DNA from: Rusavskia elegans
Taxonomy: Eukaryota > Ascomycota > Lecanoromycetes > Teloschistales > Teloschistaceae
Assembly: GCA_011316305.1 (NCBI GenBank)
Contig: SAUG01000171.1
Coordinates: 1-64,000, forward strand
Length of the DNA: 64,000 nt
Direction: 5' to 3'
Shown here: positions 13,823 through 23,749 of the stretch, one piece after another
How the letters are laid out: each line of letters begins with the position of its first letter
How positions within the stretch are numbered: position 1 is the stretch's first letter
Position numbers and translations under genes: made by a program
The notes under the pieces: generated by a model
Told to the model about the DNA's origin: nothing
The model's input: only the letters and a program-made list of their open reading frames with translations
Databases searched by the model: none

Positions 13823-14883
13823 TCACGCCAAATACCACCATATTGCAGCTATTGCAACCAATATCGGAGCTCCAACAGTGGCCATCCTACCTAGAGCCTT
13901 TGCCAATCGTATCCAATAGAGGAAAGCATGCAACTGGACAACCCCGACCCCCTCGTTGACATGTGGATATGGGACGTCTGTAGGAATTGGCTTTTGCAAG
14001 AAACTGCATAGTGGCTCCCAGCCGTCCTCGGATTTGAATTCCAAAATTCTGTTCTCCGGTACAGCGGCTCGGACGTGCTTATAGTGATCGAGGAAGCCTT
14101 GACGCAGCGCCTGCTGGTCCTTCCAGTTGCCGCCCGTCCAAGTATCCATGACTATGCATAGGAGGGACCAGTAAGGCCTCAGAAGAGCCTGCCGTCTCAT
14201 CAGCTTGGCACGATCAAGGGAAGTAATTTTCCATGCATTTACCGGATCCAGGTAAGCAACCACTCCCATGGTGCGCCATCTCATAACTGCATAGAATGTA
14301 CTGTCCATCGACTTGAGCCAGCTGTCAACGTTCCGATTGGTGAGGATGACTTTTGCTTTGGGGTACGCAGCCAGGAGCTCATCCACAAAAAGGATCGATG
14401 GGATATCCGAAACAGCCTTTTGGTTGGTGATGGTCAGCATAGCGGTTCAGAAATAAGGTAGGAGCACTATGGACTTACATTGTAGCCTTTCAAGATCTTG
14501 TTGAATTCTTTGACTTGGTAGGGTTTACCTGTTGCAGTATACTTCGCTTTCAGAGCTTCGTCCCAGTAGTGCAGGTGGCGATCCTGCCAATGCTTGATAC
14601 ATTCTGACATATGATAGGTGTTATATCCAAGATGGTCGAGGGCACTTTTCATTGCTACATGTGGTCAATGAGTTGACACCACCATGGGGTAGTGACAACA
14701 AACACAGTGTTCCTGCGAAAAATCAGCTTTAGATAGCTCCACGGGCCCTTCAGATTTGGTATCACCTGTGCGGCTCATCCCCAATACCAGAAGTTCGACG
14801 TGCCCATCCGGAGGACTCAGTGCCTCGGGCACTTGATCGATGAGCCGAGGGTTCGACGCCATTTCTGTTGCAGGCATGCGCAA
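13823..14883 (-). CDS. Sulfotransfer_4-family P-loop protein
   Basis: The protein belongs to the fungal sulfotransferase-like family (often annotated P-loop NTP hydrolase), whose members bind a PAPS-type nucleotide. The true substrate is unknown. Three exons are inferred with introns at 14655-14765 and 14417-14478 (GT-AG), giving ~295 residues; a start at the in-frame Met at 14862 (MASNPRL) would give 288. Visible features are LLVLGMSRT at residues 31-39 as the 5' phosphate loop, ILTNRNVDSW at about 122-131 as the 3' phosphate-binding region, the family-typical WEPLCSFL motif, and a C-terminal hydrophobic helix (last ~17 residues) suggesting membrane anchoring. The phosphate loop is odd: family members usually read RTGTxSxKxAL, but this splice model reads RTAMKSAL, about three residues shorter. 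Either activity is lost or the first intron is misplaced. It is divergent from the membrane-protein gene on its right. Confidence 0.8.
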
Positions 14884-15803
14884 TCGGTTGTGTTGTATGC
14901 GGTGAAGTAAGAAGAACGTCTCTACAGATCTTTTAGAGACTGTTTAACAAACCTGTTATATTTCAAGGTGGCTAATACTCGAAAGGTCCTTACTCTTTAC
15001 TCACCAAAGGTGGGTTGAGATTATGAGATCCTATGCACTAAACCTATTTCAGCTACAAGGTGCATGAAACAGACAATGTGACGATGTCCGAGTGGGCTGT
15101 TTCGCGACGTGGTACTCCTCCCCGAAGCGTGGAGACCTCGAAGTAAGATAAGAGCGAAGTGAGAGAACAATGACGTATACCGCTGTGTTGCCTTGGCAAA
15201 CTTGATATCAGCAGGCAGAAGCAAGGCTCCATGCACGTCAGCTCGCTACTATGAGCTCACACGCTCCGAGATGAATCGCTACAGCCGACCGTGATAAACA
15301 GCAGCCTCTTGATTTCGCTATAGAATGCCAAGATATCAATGGAATGCAAATAAGTGTAGGCAACCGTGACAGGCAAACCAGCGTCTGCCTTGATTTCTTA
15401 TGCACTCGGATCTGACTGCAGTGCTTCCTTTGCTCCGGTACCCGAGTCTGACTCGCAACGCGTCTCTGGGTACCGTTAGTGCTTACATGTGCTTGAGCGC
15501 AGTTGCCTTGTGATTCTAGCGTCCAATAATTGGTTCCAGATAATTTGCATACCTTCCGACCCGCACATGTCGGTCGTAGGCAAAGCAATCCGTCCGTGGC
15601 AGGATGTTCACACCTCAAAGAGGAAGGGATATGCTGCAGGTGAAGCACACCTTTTGTGGCACATACCCAATCACCTCATGTAGATCTCATCCTTGTTGCT
15701 GGCTCGCTGCAGTCACCCCAAGTAAGACATCGAGAATCCACTCGATATATTTCCTATTCATTTCCATTCATTGAGGATTATTGTTTCTAGTCCCCCTGCA
15801 ACA
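14884..15803. promoter_or_regulatory. divergent intergenic region of sulfotransferase-like and rhodopsin-like genes
   Basis: These 920 bases lie between two genes transcribed away from each other, so they should hold both promoters. Several open frames of 60-140 codons cross it on both strands. None has a recognisable motif or a splice-consistent extension, so none is called. Composition is normal, without RIP signature. No specific binding site can be assigned with confidence. Confidence 0.5.
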
Positions 15804-17082
15804 ATGAGTCCTAGTAGAAGTCAAAAGCAGCAATACGCTTCATTGACAGTGCTAGGGTTTGCTGCTGCTTTGGCTGTGATTCTCCGCCTGGTCGCCCGAG
15901 CAAAATCCAAAGCCAAGTTTGGTGCCGATGATGGGCTCGCAGGTGGAGCTCTAGTGTTATTTCTGGCTTACGTTTCCCTGAGTATATGGGGTATGTGTGA
16001 GCCTCTGATATTGACGAGCAGAATGTATACTTACAAACTTGGGTAGGTTCAAGTGATCATGGTTCTGGGCAGGATTATGCATCACTACCGTTGCCTATAC
16101 TCGAAAGAAGTCTCAAGGTGAGCAGACCCGCACAAAAAATAGAGGACCAGAAATCGCTAAAAGCTTTGTGAGGTCCTCTACGTCGATACCATGTTGGTGG
16201 TACTTACCATCTCCATGGCGAAGCTCAGCGTCCTATGTCTTTACTACCGGTTGTTCTCGGTCAAACGAGGATTCAGGAACGCAATACTCATCATGGGTGC
16301 CCTTTCTGTAGCTTGGATGATAGGGTGTTTTATTCTGGCGACTTTGAAGTGCATTCCCGTCCATGCTGCTTGGAAGCCCTTGGTGAAGGGTCGCTGTATC
16401 GACTTTCAGTTGTCCTTCCTGGTTTCCGAGTCGATCAACTGTGGAATGGACTTTATCATCGTTTGCATGCCGGTCGGCATTATCAAGCAACTCCAACTAC
16501 CTATGAGACACAAGATTGGTATCAGCCTCATCTTCCTGCTCGGTGGTTTGTACGTGGAAAAGTTCCAATTTAGTCCCGGTATCTGGCTAATATATATCCT
16601 AGCGTCTGTGTGACAAGCATCATACGAATCATCTTTACCTATCGCCCTACAACTGACGAGTGTATGTACAATTCTACAATTCTCGACCAAATTGAATAGC
16701 AAGCTGATAGGGGACAGACGCAATTTTGGCCACTTCCTTATGGACTACCATTCAGCTGTCTTTCGCAATCATGTGTGCCTGCCTACCAACGTATAAGCCT
16801 ATTCTGCCAAATGGCAGCGTATTGGTAACAAGTCTACGAAGACTTTATTCATCAATTACCTGGTCTCGGAGCCAACTACCAGGTCCGTATTTCACCAGCG
16901 TTGGCCGCACTCCTGAGGACACTAGCGACCGTCGCAATCGCCTTGGACGGTACGACAAATTTGATGAATCCGTCACGGAAGATATCACCTTGACAGATAT
17001 TGAGGCAATGGAGCACGATTCACAACACCAAGGATACACTGGGGAGGGTATTATAGTCAGGAATGATATCCAGGTCGTGTGA
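15804..17082 (+). CDS. fungal rhodopsin-like (SAT4/PTH11-like) integral membrane protein
   Basis: A multi-pass membrane protein of the fungal rhodopsin-domain family, often found near secondary-metabolite genes; individual functions are mostly unknown, with sensing or trafficking proposed. Five exons are inferred (introns 15991-16046, 16118-16172, 16550-16602, 16662-16717), giving ~352 residues. The start MSPSRSQ is chosen because the first helix follows directly; an in-frame Met 11 codons upstream would only add a short hydrophilic leader. Features in order are a first hydrophobic helix at about 10-28, the family motif FGADDGLA at about 37-44, helices at LVLFLAYVSLSIWG, MLVVLTISMAKLSVLCLYY, LIMGALSVAWMIGCFILATL, MDFIIVCMPVGII, ISLIFLLGGFVCVTSIIRII and LSFAIMCACLPTYKPIL, then an acidic hydrophilic tail. 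It converges on the serine hydrolase gene, with 135 bases between stop codons. Confidence 0.82.
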
Positions 17083-17217
17083 AAAAAGACGATGCGTGGT
17101 GAATGATGCTGCCATTGAAGCCAGACTGTCACCAAGGCAGGAAGCGCCATTAAGCAATGAATTATGACAAGGAGTAGCATAATATGGAATTTGCCATTGT
17201 TCGGTCTCTGCGCAGAG

Positions 17218-18049
17218 TTACTGCTCTAGAATCGTCCTTGCGATCATGTCATTCACCAGTCGAACCATATTTGCTGTAGCTATGACACCTCGGGGGACTT
17301 CATGGCCTCCATTGTACTCAAAGATCGAACGGTTTGATCTCGAGCATATCTCACTGAGCTTGATTCCTGCTGCGAAGAGAGGATCTTCTCTCCCTACGAT
17401 GTGACCTGTCGGGGTTGTAATGACAGCGTTCTTCGGATTATCCTGGCTTTTGGACGGAAGACGAGGACAACCACCACAAATGAAAATGGCACACTTGAAG
17501 TAGCCGCTCCCATGTACAGCCAAGAAACTCGCGGCAAGTGTCGCCCCTTGCGAGAAGGCCAACACCGCGTCAAAGGGGCCGTGTAGCTCAAGGTAATCTT
17601 TGAGCCCAGCAAGAGCTGACTCCACTGCTGAATCATCCTCCTCGAGAAAATAGGCGTAATATCGAGCGTTCTCGGAAAAAGCATGCTGGATCCCTGAGCG
17701 AAATTAGCACAATGACCGTAAAAGCCAAATCGTTGCTGAACCAACTCGGATACGATTGGGGTGCGCGCTTCGGGGCTTACCTGGCGCCTGAGGACAGGTA
17801 AAAGCGCCCTCCACAAATTCAAATACGTGGTCTTCTCCCAGCTCATACCGCAAGGCAGCTACAAGAGACAGCATCTACGTGAGCTAGAGCAAAAAGGGTC
17901 AAGAAGAGAAAACGGACCAGTTTGCATCTCGAAGACCTAGCTTTACGCGTTAGCTAGCTGGATAAGTCTTACAGAGGCAAAGAGGCAAACCAATCAAAAT
18001 CACTCACCTGATTATTTGTTCCTTTGCCATGGAGGCACAGAAATCTCAT
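17218..18049 (-). CDS. FSH1/LovG-like serine hydrolase
   Basis: An alpha/beta-hydrolase of the FSH1 family. The family includes LovG, which releases polyketides from a highly reducing PKS, and CtnB-type cluster esterases; release of the product of the PKS at 23750 is inferred. Four exons give 204 residues: 18008-18049, a 19-nt micro-exon 17918-17936, 17781-17858 and 17218-17693. The start MRFLCLHGKGTN is the family's conserved N-terminus, which fixes the first exon although it is only 42 nt. Catalytic residues visible are Ser94 in AFSQGA, Asp150 in GREDP and His177 in GGHEVP. The oxyanion segment LCLHGKG is present. Length is typical for the family. It was divergent from the PKS before the transposon entered the promoter region. 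Without the micro-exon the conserved VFEMQT link into AALRYEL would be lost. Confidence 0.85.
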
Positions 18050-18273
18050 TGTTGCATGGGACGGGTGACACCACCACGAACGAAGACTTATTGGAAGTAA
18101 GATATGGCTACGAGATTTGGGTGCAGTACAGCGTAAATCGTATGTGGCTCACTGGCAATTTATGACATTTGTCTGCCAGGAAAAAAGGCATCCAGCTGGT
18201 AGAGTAGGAACGGTGTTGAAGACCCAACAATAAGGCAGCCATAGAACAAGCGACACGGGCTTCTTGCCTCCTA
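18050..18273. promoter_or_regulatory. hydrolase-side remnant of the shared promoter
   Basis: These 224 bases of normal composition lie between the hydrolase start codon and the transposon end. Together with 22594-23749 they formed a ~1.4 kb divergent promoter before insertion. The last two bases (TA, 18272-18273) are one half of the target-site duplication. No specific motif is claimed. Confidence 0.55.
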
Positions 18274-18381
18274 CCCCAGGGGAAATAAAGAGTGATAAAA
18301 CGTGATTTTCCCTGTACTACCTACCTAAATTTTACAGCGAAATCCTGAGACCTCTACTACCTATATTTTAACCTCTACTAC
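18274..18381 (+). repeat. left terminal inverted repeat of the transposon
   Basis: 108 bp, matching the reverse complement of 22485-22592 apart from two transitions. One of them changes TTTTGCAGC to TTTTACAGC. Confidence 0.9.
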
Positions 18382-18589
18382 TACCGTTAAGTTAGTTAAA
18401 TATATCTAATACGGTAATTCTAAAGCTGTTATTTATTATATATCCTAATATTTTTAGTAGAACTAATAGAATAGGAATCGGAATAGGATTTACTACTACT
18501 GCCGGCTATTATATATAAGACTATACTTTTTTTTTTTTTCTTTCCTTTTTTTTTTCCTTTACTAACCGCGATATATTACTTTATAGCCA

Positions 18590-19670
18590 AGAATAGGAAG
18601 CGATTATTACCGGTATAGAAAATCCGTATTATTTAGCTTTTACTTAATAGTATTCGATCTAATAATAATATTATTAAAGAGGATTATAGCGTTACTACTA
18701 TATACCGTATTAAATATAACCTTTAAATATACGGAAGCTATAAAAGTAAATAAATAAAAAAGTTTAGTCGATATCCTAAATTTAAGGATTATATAAAAAA
18801 GACGTTAAAGAAATATCTAGAACGCTATCTAGATCTTTATTTATATAAAATATAGAAGTTCTTCTTCGACGAGTTTAGTATAGTAGTTAGTACTAGGCGA
18901 ATCGGCTAGATTTTAAAGACGATAAAGATTAATAGAAAGTCGTTATAGCGAAAAGCGAAAGAATAATTAAAAACTCTTTATAAATATTATACCCTCGCTA
19001 TCGGCGCCTACCGCTATAACTAGCTTATATATCTTAACGAAAATATAGCTAATAAATATATATTTTACTATAAATATAGATAGTCTGAATTTAATATAAA
19101 ACTAATAGTCCGAATATCTTTTTATCGCTTATAATAGTATAGTATTCTCCCTATTTATTACTCGGACGGACTATTAATATATATAATCTACTATAGTAGG
19201 ATTAAAGCCTACTGTTTTAAATAGTTTCTAGAATAGTAGGTCTTTCTATTATATAATCTCTATCCTAGTCCGAAGTTAGTATTTATTTTTAATAACTACT
19301 CTATATATAAGAATAGGAGAGTTAAAGACCTTTATAATAGTTATAAAGTAAGAGTCTAGTATTTACTATCCTACTCGCCTAACTATAACTCTATTAAAGA
19401 GTTTTTTTTAGTCTTTAAAATCTAGAAAAAGAAGTACTGTATAGCCTTTAATATAATAATATTTCGTAAATTTCTTTAGGCGGGTATTAAGATTTATAAT
19501 AGCGTTAAAAAGGCTCGAAGCTACTTTATTTATTCTAGGTATTTAAAGCAGGTTAGCGGCGAGATAGTAGATAACGAATATTTAAGTAATACCGATATTA
19601 AGTAGAACGATTAGCTTAAGGAAGAAAGTAAAAATAAAAAAGAAAGTAAAAATAAAAATTAAATATATAG
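18590..19670 (+). pseudogene. RIP-killed Tc1/mariner DDE transposase
   Basis: The plus-strand translation keeps the skeleton of a fungal IS630/Tc1 (DDE_3) transposase despite many stops. In order there is a YSDGLLIY region near 19160 corresponding to the first catalytic Asp block. At 19278-19320, VFIFNNYSIY matches the consensus VxxxDNxSIH with Asp changed to Asn. At about 19370-19405, YSPNYNSIKE matches YSPDxNPIEE with Pro-to-Ser and Glu-to-Lys changes. All of these changes are explained by C-to-T on one strand or the other. A charged Lys/Glu/Asn tail ends near 19670. The protein would be non-functional. It is presumably the original mobilising gene of the surrounding element. Confidence 0.7.
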
Positions 19671-19688
19671 AAGAGGTATAGTATTAAA

Positions 19689-20206
19689 AATACTAAGCCC
19701 GTTCAGGCGTAATACTATAATATTTTTAATAATTTACTACTAATATAAAAATCGCTCGATTTCTATTATTTTTAATTCTATAAATAGCGTATAATAAGTT
19801 CTATAACTTTATTATATATTATTCTACCTAAATTAGTAAGCCTGGCTTTATATATTAGATATAGAAGGTTAACGGTTTTTAATAGTCTAAAGCTCTATAG
19901 TAATCTTATCCTAAACGAGCGCCGTTAAACGCGGCCTATAAAAGCCTAATTAGCTGGCTTAAACTATTAGGCGCGGTAGATCGGCTGTAGAACTTTATAC
20001 AGGGTTACTCTACTAAAAGCGTTAGAATCTATATAGGGCTTTATAAAGGCTATATATTAGTTTAATTAGAAGATTTTATATAATTTTATTATAGAGTTTA
20101 TTAAACGCTTTTAATAGATTTAAAAATTATAAAAATCGAGCGATTTTTATATTAGCAGTAAATTATTAAATATATTATAATATTACGCTCGGGCAGACTT
20201 AGTATT
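19689..20206. mobile_element. 518-bp MITE nested in the transposon
   Basis: The ends AATACTAAGCCCG and the complement of CAGACTTAGTATT begin ~70-bp inverted repeats. AATACTATAATATTTTTAATA on the left pairs with the matching stretch at 20139-20206, and both arms carry AAATCGCTCG or its complement. There is no reading frame. The internal part is less RIP-biased (for example GCGCCGTTAAACGCGG). It lies just after the transposase end, so it is a later insertion into the transposon. Confidence 0.7.
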
Positions 20207-20499
20207 CTAATTCTATATTTTAAATATCCCCCCTTTAAAACCTTAACGAGATCCCGATTTTCGATACTACTATAATAATTAAATATTAAACTACTTTAAT
20301 ATAAAAGTTTAGAGCTATTAAAATTATATTTTAGAACTTAATATCTAAAGATTTAAATATAAAAATAACTAATATATAGGACTAACGTATATCGAATTAT
20401 TATTCTATAATATAAATCTACTTCGATACTAGAAAATATTTTTACTACTAAAAATCTATAGAGAAACTTTTTATTTTTTTAATTTATAGGCCTACTTTC

Positions 20500-22430
20500 G
20501 TAGCGAGAGTTACTATATTAAATATTATACTAATCCTATTTTAAAGGCGGTACTATTCCGCCTATTTTTTAAATTTATTACTAAAACGCGAGCCGAGTCC
20601 TTTATCTATATCTAGTTTTTCCTATTTCTCGGCTTTAAACCGGCGTATTTATTTAAGACTATAGCCTCTTTTATCTAATCTTTCTAGTACTACCTTAAAC
20701 TTCTTATATTCCGAGGGGTTATTCTAGATTTACTAGTTAATATATTTACGTTTTAAACGTCTTTAATCGCTTTTAACTCGAATAGAACTACTTTATAGTA
20801 GGGGATTATTATTTTCTAGCCTATTAGGCCTCCCTTCGGCGGTAGAAGGACGAAATATAAGTTTCCTTTATAGTAGAAAACTAAGTTCGGAGTTATTACT
20901 TCCCTATCGATATCTAAATACCTAGGTAAGCTCCTTTATATCCTTTATCTACTATACAATACTCTACTATAGCGATTAAATAGGAATTTAATAAATTATT
21001 ATAGTAGGCGTTTATTAAATAGTAGGACTATCCGCTTTTTTATATTTTTTTTTTACGGCGTTCGATACTTTAACTCCCTTTATATATAAAGTAATTAGGC
21101 GATTCCGGACCTTTTTCGGCGGGTTATTATAGGTAATATATAAATACTTCTCTATCTTCTAAGTAACTAGGCTTATTATCTTATTTTATATAGTAAACTG
21201 GTCTAGAATTAGAGGATAATAAGTCTTTTTACCTTATAGTTACTAGTAACTATACTTATTTTCGCCTAGATATCCGACTCGTTTATATCTATTTATCTTA
21301 ATAAAGTTATAGCTAAATTACCTATATTTTTTCTTTATCGACTTATTATAGATAGTATTAAACCTCTACTTTTTAGTAGTAGATATCGTTTTCTTTTTCT
21401 TTCCGAAAAAAGATACTAATATATTAGTATCGGAAAATATAAATATATACTCGCTAGAGTCTTTATCTTTATTTTCTAAATTAGAAAAATCAGAATTAGA
21501 ACCGATATACGAGGCCTTTCGCTTCCTACTTTTTTTAGAATCTTTCTTTCTAGTATTCTTACCTGGTTTACCTATATAACAGCCGGAGAAACTAGCCGGA
21601 GGCTTATATTTCTACTTAATATAAACGTTAATATTCTTCCTTTTATTAATATTAATCTAATACTAAATTATTCTATTAATTTTTAATTAATTATTTAAAT
21701 TCTTATACTAATCTTCGGAATCTCTTATTCTATTTAACGAATAAAAGCTTATAAATAACTATATAAAATAGAAACTATTAGAAATAGAAGTCTTAGTTCT
21801 AATCTTTTTAATAATATTACTAGTAAAGATATCGAAGCTAAAATTATTAGATATATCGGAACCTTTAGTAATAGTATTATCGATAGTATCCTCTTTCTAG
21901 TATATATACTAGCTTATAGTATATAGCGTCGGTAGAAGAACGCGAATATTTTCTTTCTAAATAGCCTAGAAATTATTTCTAGAGAGGTTTACTATCTACT
22001 AGATCTACTTTTTAGCGGCTTTTTTAATAGCCTTTTTCTTTACTACCTCTTTTTTAAATACCTCCTTTTTTTTTTTTAGCTACCTCTTTTTTTTTTAGTA
22101 ATATCCTTAGCCTTAGCTTTAACTAATTCTTACTCGAATATAATAATATTAGCGGCTTTTTTATTATTAGTAGCTTTTTTTTTTCTAACTTTTTTAGCGG
22201 CTTTCTTATTAGTAGCTTATTATTTCGCGACTTCTTTTTCGGTAGTTTTAGCTTCCCTAGCTACTTTTTTTTTATTATATCGATTTATCTCTTCGATAGT
22301 TTAGGTATTACCTACGTAGTTAAGGTAGAATTAGAAGAAAGAGTTTAAGAAGCTTCGGCGGTAGTAGCGGTAGCGGCGGTAGCGGAATTAAAAGTCTTAC
22401 GGGAAGGAGGTATATTAAATAAAATAAAGA
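20500..22430 (-). pseudogene. unrecognised degenerate minus-strand frame inside the transposon
   Basis: Reading the minus strand from about 22430 downward gives a long run of protein-like sequence interrupted mainly by TAG/TAA codons explainable as former CAG/CAA/TGG. The first part is Ala/Lys-rich (for example KKAAKKVRKKKATNNKKAA and KKKEVAKKKKEVFKKEV). It is followed by a Ser/Asp-rich segment and then a better conserved block containing KKVRNRLITLYIKG and RPSTAEGRPNR at about 20850-21120. No known family was recognised. It converges on the transposase, so the element may have carried two genes, or this may be another nested insertion. Confidence 0.4.
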
Positions 22431-22484
22431 ATATATATAGCTTTAATTTAGCCGGATTAGGAAGGATAAACGTACGCTAACGAG

Positions 22485-22592
22485 GTAGTAGAGGTTAAAA
22501 TATAGGTAGTAGAGGTCTCAGGATTTCGCTGCAAAATTTAGGTAGGTAGTACGGGGAAAATCACGTTTTATCACTCTTTATTTCCCCTGGGG
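22485..22592 (-). repeat. right terminal inverted repeat of the transposon
   Basis: 108 bp, the partner of 18274-18381. It is followed by TA and then normal-composition DNA. Confidence 0.9.
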
Positions 22593-23749
22593 TAAGACAT
22601 TGCGCCGGTGTCGTAGGCACACTCTGCCGTGCGTGTAAGCTTAGATTGATTGGACGGCTTAGAGTCGGATGAGTGGACACATGCATATTCTCTTGGGAGA
22701 TCGTGCCATCAAACGTCCTTGATGTGGAACGTAAGGTAGGGACGAGCACCACTGCTGGCTTGCATTGATCGAGGGATTTGGGATGCGCTAATCATCTGTC
22801 CGTACTCCCCTCGCTCCGTACATCATGCGGTCAGCCCCACACTTCACCGGATTAACCACACACATCTATCGCTGACGCGAACCAACTCTCAATTACGTCG
22901 TTGTGCCACCGGTTCGGACCTTGTGCCGCAGGCTGAGTGAGATCGACTGCGAGCGATCACCGCGCTTTGCCTTGGCTGACACCAGAATGAGGCAACTTTC
23001 GTATCTGTGTGCTTGCCATTGCGGCCGTTGCACCTCCTAACGAAATCTGTATTGGGGGAAGTGTTACGTTTTTTCTCCACAGCTGATCACTGCCACCATG
23101 TTGGGCAGTCTCAGTGGCCAGGGATGACTCTCGCTCTACAAGGAACGACAATGGTTGTCCTTCAAATCAGGAACCATAAGCAGGCATACATGGGGGCTCC
23201 GCTTTTAGAAGGATTCCCAAGCGTCCAATCAACATCATAGAGTATTCTTTACCAGCGTGGGAGATGGAAGGCTGACTCTTGACAGTGCAAGGCAAGGTTA
23301 TGAATTACCAAATATCTGACCCTTCTATGCTAAATGCGTCTCTCTTAGAGACATGGCGAACCAAACGCCGTCGAACCACGGGTCTCGCTCTCGCGTAGAT
23401 AACACATGGGCGCGGGCAATTGGTACAAGACAGCAGTGTGGCCTAACTTGGTAGATCTACGAGATCGTATCTGCCTAGTTCACGCCGCGACGCGGCATGA
23501 CTTCCTCCCCAGGATGACCCCCTGCATGAGGCTGTACGGTATACAAAGCTTCCTTTCAGGGTATCCACTCAGGCCTCGATGTTCTTGCTTTGTATCCCAT
23601 AGATCGTAGGCGGCGATCTAAGATTCCACGTTGAAATTGCAGCTTCATCTCAGTGAATAATCGATATCCTAATTTCTGTCCCAATATCTTGTCATACCTT
23701 CAGCATTCCGGCTTCTAGCCAGAACCTCAGCCTGAACAGAGCGCTACAC
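22593..23749. promoter_or_regulatory. upstream region of the polyketide synthase
   Basis: This region has normal composition with no RIP signature. It begins with the TA duplication of the transposon and ends at the PKS start. Open frames of about 60-77 codons occur on both strands, but they lack domain motifs and splice support, so they are not called. It should hold the PKS promoter. The transposon has separated it from the hydrolase-side half. No specific transcription-factor site is claimed. Confidence 0.55.

Larger units (their letters stand above)
18274..22592 (+). mobile_element. Tc1/mariner-type transposon with 108-bp inverted repeats
   Basis: The element starts CCCCAGGGGAAATAAAGAG, and its right end is the reverse complement. 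Terminal inverted repeats of 108 bp (18274-18381 and 22485-22592) differ at only two positions, both C/T or G/A transitions. The flanking TA dinucleotides at 18272-18273 and 22593-22594 are the TA duplication expected of IS630/Tc1/mariner transposition. The interior is strongly RIP-like, although the terminal repeats are almost clean. It contains a broken DDE transposase (about 18590-19670), a 518-bp MITE (19689-20206) and a long degenerate minus-strand frame (about 20500-22430). At 4.3 kb it is roughly twice the usual size for the group. It sits between the hydrolase and PKS genes. Confidence 0.85.

Noticed and set aside
13578..13919. 113-codon plus-strand frame opposite the sulfotransferase 3' end
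   Set aside because: It overlaps another candidate frame and runs antisense to the C-terminal codons of a well-supported gene.
15021..15683. Open frames of 64-136 codons on both strands between the sulfotransferase-like and rhodopsin-like genes
   Set aside because: No domain, no splice-supported extension and mutually overlapping frames; the region fits a divergent promoter.
22561..23609. Five open frames of about 60-77 codons upstream of the PKS
   Set aside because: No recognisable motifs; one begins inside the transposon's terminal repeat. They are better explained as chance frames in GC-balanced DNA.
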